DNA of 64,000 nucleotides from Streptomyces sp. cg36 (GTDB lineage: Bacteria; Actinomycetota; Actinomycetes; Streptomycetales; Streptomycetaceae). The notes beneath the pieces are model-generated. The model saw only the letters and a program-made list of their open reading frames with translations, searched no databases and was not told the origin of the DNA. Made by a program: the position numbers and the translations under genes. Of this stretch, positions 8,417-17,709 are shown one piece after another. The stretch's first letter is position 1; every line of letters begins with the position of its first letter. The stretch covers positions 4,650,001-4,714,000 of the forward strand of contig NZ_CP163520.1 of NCBI RefSeq assembly GCF_041080675.1. The letters are read 5' to 3'.

Positions 8417-8469
8417 CCCGCCCTCAGCGTCCCGGACCTCCACGGGACGAGGCCGGACTCTGGAGCGCC

Positions 8470-9825
8470 GTGAGCAATACGCAGGGCAGTCACCGTGCCG
8501 CACGCGGCGGCCGTCGCGCGGCGAGGACGGACGCGCCGCCCGCCGCCGCGCCGCCCGCGTACGAGCCGCCCCCGTACGGGACGGACGGGGCGCCGCCCCA
8601 CGAGCTGCCCCGGCCGCGCGGGGCCGAAGCCGGGGGCGAGGGGGGCGAGGGGGCGGACGACGGCGGCCGGGCGCGGGCGCGCCGGGCCGCGCGCCGCCGC
8701 CGGGGCGCCGGGGGGCCGCTCTTCGCCACCGGCCCCGACGCCCTGCGCAGGCTGATCCCGCAGGCCCTGGTGGTCGCGTTCCTGGCGGGCGGCACCACCG
8801 CGTTCCTCGCCAACGACAAGGCCGTGCGGCTCACCGTCGACGGCGTCCCGCGCACCCTGCACACCTTCGCCGACGACGTCGACGAACTCCTCGACGACCA
8901 GCACGTGGAGGTCGGCGACCACGACATCGTGGCGCCCGGCCGCCACGAGTCGCTGGCCGGCGGCGACGAGGTCGTGGTCCGCTACGGCCGCCCCGTCGCG
9001 CTCACCCTCGACGGCCGCCGCCGCCAGGTGTGGACCACCGCCCAGACCGTGGACGGGGCCCTGCGCCAGCTCGGGGTGCGGGCCGAGGGCGCCTATCTGT
9101 CGGCCTCCCGCTCCTCGGAGATCGGCCGCGCCGGGCTCAGCCTGGACGTGCGCACCGAGCGCCAGGTCACCTTCCTCGCCGACGGCCGCGAGCGGACCAT
9201 CCGCACCAACGCGGCCACCGTCGCCGAGGCGGTCCAGGAGGCCGGGATCTCCCTCCAGGGCCAGGACACCACCTCGGTGGCGCCCTCCTCGTTCCCGCGC
9301 GACGGCCAGACGATCACCGTCATGCGGATCACCGGCACCCGCGAGGTCCGCGAGGAGCCCATCGCGTTCCGGGTGAAGAAGACCGAGGACGACTCGCTGT
9401 TCGCCGGGACCGAGGTGGTCGACCGGCCCGGTCAGCAGGGCTCCCGCCGGGTCACCTACGCGCTGCGGACCGTCAACGGGGTGCGCCAGAAGCCGCGCAA
9501 GGTGGCCGAGGAGGTGGTGCGCGAGCCCGTCACCCAGACCGTGCGGACCGGCACCCGGCCGCTGCCCACCTCGGTCGCCGGGGCCGACCACCTGGACTGG
9601 GGCGGGCTGGCCCACTGCGAGTCCGGCGGGCGCCCCGGCGCGGTCGACCCCAGCGGCAACTACGGCGGGCTCTACCAGTTCGACGGCCAGACCTGGCACG
9701 CGCTCGGCGGCAGCGGACTGCCGCAGCACGCCAGCGCCTCCGAGCAGACGTTCCGGGCGAAGAAGCTCTATGTGCAGCGGGGGTCGAGCCCGTGGCCGCA
9801 CTGCGGCCGTAGGCTGTATCGGTGA
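8470..9825 (+). CDS. RpfB-like resuscitation-promoting factor with DUF348 and G5 domains
   Basis: The 451-residue protein has a charged, Gly/Ala-rich N-terminus, a membrane anchor at about residues 96-115, tandem DUF348 (ubiquitin-like) segments across about 118-275, a G5 domain at about 285-365 and a C-terminal transglycosylase-like domain at about 372-451. The C-terminal domain has the catalytic Glu in HCESGG plus NYGGLYQF and SSPWPHC. RpfB-type proteins cleave cell-wall glycan and promote exit from dormancy or spore germination. I chose the GTG at 8470, preceded by GGAG and giving the N-terminus MSNTQ, over upstream in-frame starts. The stop overlaps the rsmA GTG by four bases. Confidence 0.92.
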   Translation: MSNTQGSHRAARGGRRAARTDAPPAAAPPAYEPPPYGTDGAPPHELPRPRGAEAGGEGGEGADDGGRARARRAARRRRGAGGPLFATGPDALRRLIPQALVVAFLAGGTTAFLANDKAVRLTVDGVPRTLHTFADDVDELLDDQHVEVGDHDIVAPGRHESLAGGDEVVVRYGRPVALTLDGRRRQVWTTAQTVDGALRQLGVRAEGAYLSASRSSEIGRAGLSLDVRTERQVTFLADGRERTIRTNAATVAEAVQEAGISLQGQDTTSVAPSSFPRDGQTITVMRITGTREVREEPIAFRVKKTEDDSLFAGTEVVDRPGQQGSRRVTYALRTVNGVRQKPRKVAEEVVREPVTQTVRTGTRPLPTSVAGADHLDWGGLAHCESGGRPGAVDPSGNYGGLYQFDGQTWHALGGSGLPQHASASEQTFRAKKLYVQRGSSPWPHCGRRLYR

Positions 9826-10682
9826 GCACCACTGAGCCCGATGCCCTCCTCGGCCCCGCCGACATCCGTGAACTGGCCGCAGCGCTGGGCGTACGCCCCA
9901 CCAAGCAGCGCGGCCAGAACTTCGTCATCGACGCCAATACGGTCCGCCGGATCGTACGGACCGCGCAGGTGCGGCCCGACGACGTGGTGGTGGAGGTCGG
10001 GCCCGGCCTCGGCTCGCTGACCCTGGCGCTGCTGGAGGCGGCGGACCGGGTGACGGCCGTCGAGATCGACGACGTGCTCGCGGGCGCGCTGCCCGCGACG
10101 ATCGCGGCCCGGCTGCCGGCGAAGAAGGACGGCTTCGCGCTGGTCCACTCCGACGCCATGCTGGTCCAGGAGCTGCCCGGCCCGGCCCCGACCGCCCTGG
10201 TCGCCAACCTGCCGTACAACGTGGCGGTCCCGGTCCTCCTGCACATGCTGGACCGCTTCCCGACGATCGAGCGCACCCTGGTCATGGTCCAGGCCGAGGT
10301 CGCGGACCGGCTCGCGGCGAAGCCCGGCAACAAGGTGTACGGAGTGCCGTCGGTCAAGGCCAACTGGTACGCGGAGGTCAAGCGCGCCGGATCCATCGGC
10401 CGCAACGTCTTCTGGCCCGCGCCCAACGTCGACTCCGGCCTGGTCGCGCTGGTCCGGCGCGGCGAGCCGGTGAAGACCACCGCCACCAAGGCCGAGGTCT
10501 TCGCCGTGGTCGACGCCGCCTTCGCGCAGCGCCGCAAGACCCTGCGGGCCGCGCTCGCGGGCTGGGCCGGTTCGGCCGCCGCCGCCGAGGAGGCGCTGGT
10601 CGCCGCCGGGATCTCGCCGCAGGCGCGCGGCGAGGCGCTGACGGTGGAGGAGTTCGCGCGGATCGCGGAGGCCCGGAAGTGA
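9822..10682 (+). CDS. rsmA: 16S rRNA dimethyladenosine transferase RsmA (KsgA)
   Basis: The 286-residue product shows TKQRGQNF at the N-terminus, the SAM-binding [11 protein letters not shown] near residues 47-58, the acidic TAVEID after strand 2, and NLPYNVAVP near residue 130, the catalytic NLPY motif. RsmA dimethylates A1518 and A1519 of 16S rRNA; its loss gives kasugamycin resistance. The GTG start overlaps the rpf stop (GTGA), and its own stop overlaps the ispE start the same way, so the three genes are almost certainly one transcript with coupled translation. Confidence 0.96.
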   Translation: MSTTEPDALLGPADIRELAAALGVRPTKQRGQNFVIDANTVRRIVRTAQVRPDDVVVEVGPGLGSLTLALLEAADRVTAVEIDDVLAGALPATIAARLPAKKDGFALVHSDAMLVQELPGPAPTALVANLPYNVAVPVLLHMLDRFPTIERTLVMVQAEVADRLAAKPGNKVYGVPSVKANWYAEVKRAGSIGRNVFWPAPNVDSGLVALVRRGEPVKTTATKAEVFAVVDAAFAQRRKTLRAALAGWAGSAAAAEEALVAAGISPQARGEALTVEEFARIAEARK

Positions 10683-11572
10683 CGGTGACGGTCCGGGTCC
10701 CCGCCAAGGTCAACGTCCAGCTCGCGGTGGGCCCGGCCCGCCCCGACGGCTTCCACGACCTCGCCAACGTCTTCCTCGCGGTCGGCCTCTACGACGAGGT
10801 CACCGCGGCCCCCGCCGACGGGCTGCGGATCACCTGCTCCGGCCCGGACGCCGACAAGGTCCCCCTGGACCGCACGAACCTGGCGGCGCGCGCGGCCGAG
10901 CTGCTCGCCGCGCGGTACGGACGCTCCCCCGACGTCCACCTCCACATCGCCAAGGACATCCCGGTCGCGGGCGGCATGGCGGGCGGCAGCGCGGACGGGG
11001 CGGCGGCGCTGGTGGCGTGCGACGCGCTGTGGGGCACGGGCGCCTCGTGCGAGGAGCTGCTCGACATCTGCGCGGAGCTCGGCAGCGACGTGCCGTTCAG
11101 CCTGGTCGGCGGGGCCGCGCTGGGCACCGGCCGGGGCGAGAAGCTCTCCGTGCTGGAGGTGGCGGGCTCCTTCCACTGGGTCTTCGCGGCGGCGGACGGC
11201 GGGCTGTCCACGCCCGCGGTGTACCGCGAGTTCGACCGGCTCACCCCGGACGCGGTGGCGCCGGAGGCGGACGGGGCGCTGCTCGCGGCGCTGCGGGCGG
11301 GCGACGCGGAGGCCCTGGCGTCCGCGCTCGCCAACGACCTCCAGCCGGCCGCCGTGTCGCTCCGCCCGTCCCTGACGGACACGCTGGCGGCGGGGACGGC
11401 GGCGGGCGCGCTGGCCGCGCTGGTCTCGGGCTCGGGCCCGACCACGGCGTTCCTGGCGCGGGACGCGGCGTCGGCGACGGGGATCGCGGACGCGCTGACG
11501 GCCTCCGGCACCTGCCGCTCGGCCCGCGTGGCCGGGTCCCCGGCCCCCGGGGCGACGATCGTGTCCGCCTGA
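10679..11572 (+). CDS. ispE: 4-diphosphocytidyl-2-C-methyl-D-erythritol kinase IspE
   Basis: The 297-residue GHMP-family kinase begins with [14 protein letters not shown], the substrate-binding start of IspE. It has the ATP-binding [17 protein letters not shown] near residues 95-112, and the third GHMP motif [10 protein letters not shown] near residue 255. It phosphorylates CDP-methylerythritol in the MEP route to isoprenoids. The start is a GTG overlapping rsmA by four bases. A run of 109 bases separates it from the ABC-F gene. Confidence 0.95.
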   Translation: MTVTVRVPAKVNVQLAVGPARPDGFHDLANVFLAVGLYDEVTAAPADGLRITCSGPDADKVPLDRTNLAARAAELLAARYGRSPDVHLHIAKDIPVAGGMAGGSADGAAALVACDALWGTGASCEELLDICAELGSDVPFSLVGGAALGTGRGEKLSVLEVAGSFHWVFAAADGGLSTPAVYREFDRLTPDAVAPEADGALLAALRAGDAEALASALANDLQPAAVSLRPSLTDTLAAGTAAGALAALVSGSGPTTAFLARDAASATGIADALTASGTCRSARVAGSPAPGATIVSA

Positions 11573-11648
11573 ACCGCGGTTCCCCCGGGGGGACGGGTCC
11601 GGCCGCCCAGTTCCCCGCGTCCCGGGGGGACGGGCACCACGTAACCTT

Positions 11649-11666
11649 GGGGGCGATCCAGCCCCC
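11649..11666 (+). promoter_or_regulatory. Short GC hairpin in the leader of the ABC-F gene
   Basis: GGGGGC and GCCCCC flank a 6-base loop, ending 15 bases before the ATG and just before the AGGAG site. It may end ispE transcription or affect ABC-F translation; there is no U-run to decide. Confidence 0.3.
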
Positions 11667-11681
11667 CTGTTCAGGAGTGAA

Positions 11682-13487
11682 ATGGCCGTCAACCTGGTCA
11701 ATGTCGAGGCAGTCAGCAAGGTGTACGGCACCCGTGCCCTGCTCGACGGAGTCTCCCTCGGCGTCTCCGAAGGGGACCGGATCGGCGTGGTCGGCCGCAA
11801 CGGCGACGGCAAGACCACCCTCATCCGGATGCTGGCCCAGCTGGAGGAGGCCGACACCGGCCGTGTCACCCACGTGGGCGGCCTCCGCCTCGGCGTCCTC
11901 ACCCAGCACGACTCGCTCGACCCGAAGGCCACGATCCGCCACGAGGTGATCGGCGACCTCGCCGACCACGAGTGGGCGGGCAACGCCAAGATCCGGGACG
12001 TGCTCACCGGCCTCTTCGGCGGCCTGGACCTGCCCGGCTTCGAGAGCGGCCTGGACACGGTCATCGCCCCCCTGTCGGGCGGTGAGCGCCGCCGCATCGC
12101 GCTCGCCAAGATCCTGATCTCCGACCCGGACCTGATCGTCCTGGACGAGCCCACCAACCACCTCGACGTGGAGGGCATCGCCTGGCTGGCCGCCCACCTC
12201 CAGGCCCGCCGCTCGGCGCTGGTCTGCGTCACCCACGACCGCTGGTTCCTGGACCAGGTCTGCACCCGGATGTGGGACGTCCAGCGCGGTGCGGTGTACG
12301 AGTACGAGGGCGGCTACTCGGACTACGTCTTCGCGCGCGCCGAGCGGGAGCGGATCGCCGCGACCGAGGAGGCCAAGCGGCAGAACCTGATGCGCAAGGA
12401 GCTGGCCTGGCTGCGGCGCGGCGCCCCCGCCCGCACCTCCAAGCCCCGCTACCGCATCGAGGCCGCCAACGAGCTGATCGCCGACGTGCCGCCGCCGCGC
12501 GACACCTCCGAGCTGATGAAGTTCGCCAACGCGCGCCTGGGCAAGAGCGTGTTCGACCTGGAGGACGTGACCGTCCAGGCCGGGCCCAAGGTGCTGCTCA
12601 AGCATCTGACCTGGCAGCTCGGGCCGGGCGACCGGATCGGCCTGGTCGGCGTCAACGGCGCGGGCAAGACCTCGCTCCTGCGGGCGCTGGCGGAGGCGGC
12701 CCGCACCGAGGGCGAGGCGCAGCCCGCCGGCGGGCAGATCAAGGTCGGCAAGACCGTCCGGCTGGCCTACCTCTCGCAGGACGTCACCGAACTCCCGGGC
12801 ACGCTGCGGGTCCTGGAGGCCGTGCAGCAGATCCGCGACCGGGTCGACCTCGGCAAGGGCCGGGAGATGACGGCCGGGCAGCTGTGCGAGCAGTTCGGGT
12901 TCGGCAAGGAGAAGCAGTGGACGCCGGTGGGGGACCTCTCCGGCGGTGAGCGGCGCCGGCTCCAGCTGCTGCGGCTGCTGATGGACGAGCCGAACGTGCT
13001 GTTCCTCGACGAGCCCACCAACGACCTCGACATCGAGACGCTGACCCAGCTGGAGGACCTGCTCGACGGCTGGCCCGGCTCGATGGTCGTCATCTCGCAC
13101 GACCGGTTCTTCATCGAGCGCACCACCGACCACGTGTGGGCGCTGCTCGGCGACGCGGCGCTGCGGATGCTGCCGCGCGGCATCGACGAGTACCTGGAGC
13201 GGCGCAGGCGGATGGTGGAGTCGGCCGCCCCGGCCCCGGCGCCGGTCGCGGCCCGTCCGGCGAGCGCGGTGTCGGCCGCCGACACCCGCGCCGCCAAGAA
13301 GGAGCTCCAGAAGATCGAGCGGCAGCTCAACAAGATCTCCGACCGGGAGACGAGCCTGCACGCGCAGATCGCCGACAACGCCACGGACTTCGAGAAGGTG
13401 GCCAAGCTCGACGCGGAGCTGCGCGAGCTGATCGGCGAGCGCGACGAGCTGGAGATGCGCTGGCTGGAACTGGCCGAAGAGGCATAG
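11682..13487 (+). CDS. ABC-F family ATPase (Uup-like), two ATPase domains and C-terminal coiled coil
   Basis: The 601-residue protein has no membrane segment and carries two nucleotide-binding domains. The first has GRNGDGKTT at about 40, LSGGERRR and VLDEPTNHLD; the second has GVNGAGKTS at about 325, LSGGERRR and FLDEPTNDLD. Between them is the arginine-rich linker typical of ABC-F, and the last 65 or so residues form a charged coiled coil as in Uup. ABC-F proteins act on ribosomes; some protect against antibiotics, others assist translation or ribosome assembly. The Uup-like tail favours the housekeeping role. The start is the ATG after CAGGAGTGAA. Confidence 0.93.
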   Translation: MAVNLVNVEAVSKVYGTRALLDGVSLGVSEGDRIGVVGRNGDGKTTLIRMLAQLEEADTGRVTHVGGLRLGVLTQHDSLDPKATIRHEVIGDLADHEWAGNAKIRDVLTGLFGGLDLPGFESGLDTVIAPLSGGERRRIALAKILISDPDLIVLDEPTNHLDVEGIAWLAAHLQARRSALVCVTHDRWFLDQVCTRMWDVQRGAVYEYEGGYSDYVFARAERERIAATEEAKRQNLMRKELAWLRRGAPARTSKPRYRIEAANELIADVPPPRDTSELMKFANARLGKSVFDLEDVTVQAGPKVLLKHLTWQLGPGDRIGLVGVNGAGKTSLLRALAEAARTEGEAQPAGGQIKVGKTVRLAYLSQDVTELPGTLRVLEAVQQIRDRVDLGKGREMTAGQLCEQFGFGKEKQWTPVGDLSGGERRRLQLLRLLMDEPNVLFLDEPTNDLDIETLTQLEDLLDGWPGSMVVISHDRFFIERTTDHVWALLGDAALRMLPRGIDEYLERRRRMVESAAPAPAPVAARPASAVSAADTRAAKKELQKIERQLNKISDRETSLHAQIADNATDFEKVAKLDAELRELIGERDELEMRWLELAEEA

Positions 13488-13584
13488 CCGCGAGCGGCTG
13501 CGCGGGCCCGCCGCGCGGGGCGGCGCGGGGCCGTCGTGAAGACTCGTAAAGAGCACGTGCAAACTCCATAACAGGCACATCACA

Positions 13585-13628
13585 GGCCGGTCCGCCCTTG
13601 GGAACAGGGGCGGACCGGCCCCCTGTTC
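13585..13628 (+). terminator. Strong, alternative hairpins after the ABC-F gene
   Basis: A perfect 13-bp stem pairs 13585-13597 with 13608-13620 around a 10-base loop. The 3' arm and loop of this structure can instead pair as GAACAGGGG (13602-13610) with CCCCCTGTTC (13619-13628). The two folds exclude each other. The site lies about 100 bases after the ABC-F stop and 134 bases before the next gene. Confidence 0.6.
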
Positions 13629-13761
13629 GAGCGGTTGTGGGTGATAGAAAGAAGCCCCGCTCGACTGACGCACACTGTGCGGGACCATGTCCGATTTCGC
13701 TCCGGAAACGCGGGGGAGTCCGTTCGGGCAGCGGTTCCGCGCGATATAGGGGGATACCGCC

Positions 13762-15552
13762 GTGACCCAGCCGCCCAGCCAGCAGCCGCCGCAGGGGGGC
13801 TTCGGGGCACCCGTGGACCCGCCTGCGGGCACGCCCCGGCCGCCCGCGCAGCCGCCGCAGATGCCGCCGCCGCCCGCGGGCCCGCCGCCCGCGATGCCCC
13901 CGGCCCCGCCGCAGGGCGCGCCCGCCGGAGCCCCGGGTTACGGCTATCCCCAGGCCCCGCAGCCGGGTTACGGCTATCCGCAGGCGCCGGGCCAGGCCGG
14001 TCCGTACGCCCAGCAGCCGGGCCCCTACGGCCAGCAGCCCGGCCCGTACGGCGGTTACCCGACGCAGCCCCAGTACCCGGGCGCGCCGATGCCGGACCAG
14101 CCGGGCGGCGGGCGCAACCCGTTCAAGGGCAGGCCCGCCGTGATCGTGGCGGCGGCCGTGGCCGGTCTGCTGGTCGTGGGCGGCGGCGTGTACTTCGCCA
14201 CCAAGGGCGGCGACGACGACAAGAAGCCCGAGGCGAGCAAGAGCCAGGCCGCGCGGCCCTCCGGCTCGCCCACCACCGACCTCGGCGACGGCAAGGGCGA
14301 CGGCCGCTCCGGCTCCGACGACCTCAACGCGGGCCGCAAGGACGGCGAGTCCAAGGTCTGGCTCCAGGAGAACGCCACCCAGCTGACCCAGAACGGCGCC
14401 GAGCAGTCCGGCCCGTGGGTGGTCGGCGACACCGTCGTCAAGGCGATGTACCGGGAGGTCGTCGGCTATTCGGTGGCCGACGGCAAGGAGAAGTGGACCG
14501 TGCCGCTGAGCACGCCCCTGTGCGGCGCCCCGCACCAGACCACCGCCGACGGCAAGATCGTGCTCGGGGTGCAGGAGAACACCACCAAGAACGCCAAGTG
14601 CAACCAGCTCCAGCAGGTCGACCTCGCGGCCGGCAAGGCGGGCTGGAAGGTGCCGGTCCCGTCGGAGAACGCGTTCGACATCATGACCAGCTTCGACATG
14701 GCGATCAGCGGCAACACGGTCGCGGTGGCCCGGATGGGCGGGGTCAGCGGCTTCTCGGTCACCGACGGCAAGAAGATCTTCGGCGGCGAGCGCAACGGCA
14801 ACTGCCGTGCGGACGCGTTCGCGGGCGGCCCCAAGCTGCTCGCGGCGGGCAGCTGCACGGTGGGCGGCGACACCCTGGGGATCGACCAGATCCAGGAGCT
14901 CGACCCGGCGACCGGCAAGGCGAAGTGGACCAAGCAGTTCCCCAAGGGCTGGAAGGTCGCCCGGGTCTTCTCGGTGGACCCGCTGGTGGTCTATCTGACC
15001 AACAAGGACAAGAAGCAGTTCAACATCTCGGCGTACAAGGCGGACGGCTCGCTCCGCTCGGAGCTGGTCAGCAAGGACAGCTTCCAGCCCGAGTGCGGCT
15101 GGGCGATCATGGAGCGCGACCTCCAGGGCTGCCTCGGCACCACCGCCGACGCCAGCACGGTCTACCTGCCGACCGAGGCCAAGCGCAGCTCCGGCGACGG
15201 CTTCGGGCGCACCAACGAGATCGTGGCGTTCGACCTGGATTCCGGCAAGGAGAAGTGGCGTACGAGCGCGGGCTCGGACCGCACGATGCTGCCGCTGAGC
15301 GCGGAGGGCGGCAAGGTCTTCGCGTACATCGCGCCGACCACCGAGCAGGGCGGTGCGGTGGCGGAGATCGCGGCCACCGGCGGCAAGCCGAAGGTCGTGC
15401 TGCAGAACCCGGCGTCCACCGCCTCCATCGAGAACGGCTTCTTCTCCAAGCACGTGGCCTACCGCGACGGCCGGCTGTTCATCCTCAACGGCCGGGTGTC
15501 CAGCCCCAAGGGCGACACCAAGGACAAGGCCCTGATGGGGTTCGGCAACTGA
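13762..15552 (+). CDS. Membrane-anchored PQQ-like beta-propeller protein, first paralogue
   Basis: The 596-residue product has a cytoplasmic Pro/Gly/Gln-rich N-terminus of about 118 residues with PGYGYPQAP and QQPGPYG repeats, one membrane segment at about 125-147, a Lys/Asp-rich juxtamembrane stretch, then about 400 extracellular residues. Repeated blades of the type V-x-G-Y-S-V-A-D-G-K-E-K-W and F-D-L-D-S-G-K-E-K-W are PQQ-like propeller motifs. Paired cysteines in the outer part could form disulfides. The start is a GTG at 13762 after GGGGGATACC. The next gene, 49 bases on, encodes a paralogue. Function unknown; a binding or sensing surface domain is likelier than an enzyme. Confidence 0.87.
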   Translation: MTQPPSQQPPQGGFGAPVDPPAGTPRPPAQPPQMPPPPAGPPPAMPPAPPQGAPAGAPGYGYPQAPQPGYGYPQAPGQAGPYAQQPGPYGQQPGPYGGYPTQPQYPGAPMPDQPGGGRNPFKGRPAVIVAAAVAGLLVVGGGVYFATKGGDDDKKPEASKSQAARPSGSPTTDLGDGKGDGRSGSDDLNAGRKDGESKVWLQENATQLTQNGAEQSGPWVVGDTVVKAMYREVVGYSVADGKEKWTVPLSTPLCGAPHQTTADGKIVLGVQENTTKNAKCNQLQQVDLAAGKAGWKVPVPSENAFDIMTSFDMAISGNTVAVARMGGVSGFSVTDGKKIFGGERNGNCRADAFAGGPKLLAAGSCTVGGDTLGIDQIQELDPATGKAKWTKQFPKGWKVARVFSVDPLVVYLTNKDKKQFNISAYKADGSLRSELVSKDSFQPECGWAIMERDLQGCLGTTADASTVYLPTEAKRSSGDGFGRTNEIVAFDLDSGKEKWRTSAGSDRTMLPLSAEGGKVFAYIAPTTEQGGAVAEIAATGGKPKVVLQNPASTASIENGFFSKHVAYRDGRLFILNGRVSSPKGDTKDKALMGFGN

Positions 15553-15601
15553 TGACCGCGTCCGCTCCCGCCCACTTCCCTTCCGCAGAGGTACGTACGC
15601 C

Positions 15602-17461
15602 ATGAGCCAGCCTCCCCAGCCGCCGCAGCAGCCGCCGAGCGGCTTCGGCGCCCCGCAGGAGCCCCCGGCGGGCGGCTTCGGCGCGCCCACCCCGCCCCCG
15701 CCCGAGGGCTTCGGCGCCCCGACGCCGCCTCCGGCCGACGGCTTCGGGGCGCCCACCCCGCCGCCCGCCGACGGGTTCGGCGCCCCGACCCCGCCCCCGG
15801 CGGGCGGGTTCGGCGGGCCCACTCCGCCGCCCCCGGCGATGCCGCCCACGCCCCCGGCGCAGGCGCCCGCGTACGGCTATCCGCAGGCGCCCCCGGCCCA
15901 GCCCGGCTACGGCTATCCGGCCCAGCCCGCCCAGCCGGGCCAGGGCGGCTACGGCTACCCGGGCCAGCCGGTCACCCAGCCGATGGCGCCGCAGGGCGCC
16001 CCGGGCGGGCCCGGCGGCGGCAAGAAGCTCAACACGCAGATGACGATCGTCGTCGCGGCGGTCGTCGCGGTGGCGCTGATCGTCGGCGGCGGCATCTGGT
16101 ACGCCAAGGGCAAGGACGACGACAAGAAGGACGAGTCCAAGTCCGGCTCCACGCAGGGCGCCGACGGCGGCAAGAAGGGCGGCTCGACCGGGGGCGGCGG
16201 CAAGGAGCAGCCGGCCGCGAACACGGCCGCCAAGGTGCTCTTCCAGGTGCCCCAGCCCAAGGTCGCCGACCTGGTCCACGTGGACGGCTCCTGGCTGACC
16301 GACAAGGTGTACGCCAAGTCGGGCGTCAACGAGGTCGTCGGCTACGACCCGGTCAAGGGCACCCAGCTGTGGAAGCTGCCGCTGCCCGGCGCGGTCTGCG
16401 CGGCCACCACGCACGTCACCTCCGACAACAAGACCGCGATCGTCTACGAGGGCCCCAAGGCGTCCGGCGAGAAGTACGCGCGCTGCACCGAGGTCGCCGT
16501 GCTCGACCTGGCCACCGGCAGGACGGCCTGGACGAACTCCGTCAAGGACGGCGACCGCAAGACGGCGTACGAGGAGGTCACCATCGGCGCCGGCACGGTC
16601 GCCACCGGCGGCACCTCCGGCGGTTCGGCCTGGGACCTGGCCACCGGCAAGCTGCTGTGGCAGCCGAAGATCACCACCGACCAGTGCAAGGACGCCGGTT
16701 ACGGCGGCGGCGACGCGCTGGTGGCGGTCCGCAAGTGCGGCGACTACGACAACCCGACGGTCACCGTCCAGCCGCTGAACCCGAAGACGGGCGCGCCGCT
16801 CTCCTCGTACAAGATGCCGCCCGGCGTCGACTACGCGCACATCGTCTCGACCAAGCCGCTGGTGGTCGCCGCCGACGTCGGCGACACCGCCGGGGACGGC
16901 AGCGGGATCTCGGACTTCTTCTCGATCGACGACAAGACCGGCAAGCTGCTGGCGCGCATCCCGGCGCCCGGCGACAAGTACGCCGCGGACTGCGACTCCA
17001 CCGCGGTGGAGAAGTGCACCTCGGTCGCGGCGGGCGGCGGCAAGCTGTTCGTCCCCACCGAGCAGCACTCGGGCAGCACCGTCGACAGCGGGCGCACCAA
17101 CGAGATCATGGCGTTCGACCTGGCCACCGGCCAGCCCGTGAACGGCAAGGCCGACGCGGGCGACGGCTCCTCGCTGGCGCCGCTGCGGATGGACGGCAAC
17201 AACGTCATCGCGTTCAAGAAGCCCCCGTACGACAAGGGCAGCCAGATCGTCAGCATCGACGGCGGCAGCTTCCAGCAGACGGTGCTGCTGCAGAACCCGG
17301 CGGACACCTCGGTGCGGGACGCGCTCTCGCAGTTCGGTCCCGAGTACGGGGAGATCCGGTACGCGAGCGGCAAGCTCTTCATGTCGTCGACCATGATCTC
17401 CAAGCCGAGCACGGTCACCGACGAGAAGAAGTACCTGCTGATCGGCCTCGGTACCGGCTGA
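15602..17461 (+). CDS. Membrane-anchored PQQ-like beta-propeller protein, second paralogue
   Basis: The 619-residue product repeats the plan of its neighbour: a Pro-rich cytoplasmic tail of about 140 residues, one membrane segment at about 146-168, a DDDKKDESKS-type juxtamembrane stretch closely matching its neighbour's, and an extracellular propeller with blades such as V-V-G-Y-D-P-V-K-G-T-Q-L-W. The tail holds five near-perfect 11-residue units GFGAPTPPPxx at residues 25-79. The two genes probably arose by tandem duplication and share a transcript ended by a 20-bp terminator hairpin. Proline-rich tails of this sort occur on many actinobacterial membrane proteins and may serve as docking sites. 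Confidence 0.87.
   Translation: MSQPPQPPQQPPSGFGAPQEPPAGGFGAPTPPPPEGFGAPTPPPADGFGAPTPPPADGFGAPTPPPAGGFGGPTPPPPAMPPTPPAQAPAYGYPQAPPAQPGYGYPAQPAQPGQGGYGYPGQPVTQPMAPQGAPGGPGGGKKLNTQMTIVVAAVVAVALIVGGGIWYAKGKDDDKKDESKSGSTQGADGGKKGGSTGGGGKEQPAANTAAKVLFQVPQPKVADLVHVDGSWLTDKVYAKSGVNEVVGYDPVKGTQLWKLPLPGAVCAATTHVTSDNKTAIVYEGPKASGEKYARCTEVAVLDLATGRTAWTNSVKDGDRKTAYEEVTIGAGTVATGGTSGGSAWDLATGKLLWQPKITTDQCKDAGYGGGDALVAVRKCGDYDNPTVTVQPLNPKTGAPLSSYKMPPGVDYAHIVSTKPLVVAADVGDTAGDGSGISDFFSIDDKTGKLLARIPAPGDKYAADCDSTAVEKCTSVAAGGGKLFVPTEQHSGSTVDSGRTNEIMAFDLATGQPVNGKADAGDGSSLAPLRMDGNNVIAFKKPPYDKGSQIVSIDGGSFQQTVLLQNPADTSVRDALSQFGPEYGEIRYASGKLFMSSTMISKPSTVTDEKKYLLIGLGTG
15674..15838 (+). repeat. Five in-frame 33-bp repeats encoding GFGAPTPPPxx
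   Basis: Five consecutive 11-codon units (residues 25-79 of the second propeller protein) read GFGAPTPPPPE, GFGAPTPPPAD twice, GFGAPTPPPAG and GFGGPTPPPPA. The units are close at the DNA level and could vary in number between strains. Confidence 0.85.
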
Positions 17462-17483
17462 CCGCACGTCAACTCGTCATCCC

Positions 17484-17528
17484 GGGCGGCCCCGGGCGCG
17501 GAGCACCCCTCCGCGCCCGGGGCCGCCC
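17484..17528 (+). terminator. 20-bp perfect terminator hairpin after the propeller genes
   Basis: 17484-17503 pairs perfectly with 17509-17528 around the loop CACCC, starting 22 bases after the stop codon. There is no U-run, as is usual for streptomycete terminators. Confidence 0.8.
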
Positions 17529-17709
17529 GTCTACCTGCGCCGACGTGCCCGTTCGCCAAGTAGTCCTGAATGGCGGTGATTTCGGCAATCCGGGCGGCTT
17601 CTCAACGGTAGGGGGCGCGCAACGTCGAACAAGCGTGTAGCTTGCCGGGTCAGGGAGGGCCGGGCCGGGGGGTTGGCGACCGCGCCCCGGGGGATGGGGG
17701 GTTGCTCGA

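Noticed and set aside
8317..8469. c-di-AMP (ydaO) riboswitch before the rpf gene
   Set aside because: Such a riboswitch is known before some Streptomyces rpf genes, but only about 150 bases lie here, partly occupied by a likely promoter, and I see no ydaO-type core.
11241..13832. Long minus-strand open frame opposite the ABC-F gene
   Set aside because: It is the antisense shadow of a clear ABC-F gene; composition is Arg/Gly/His/Leu-rich with no domain.
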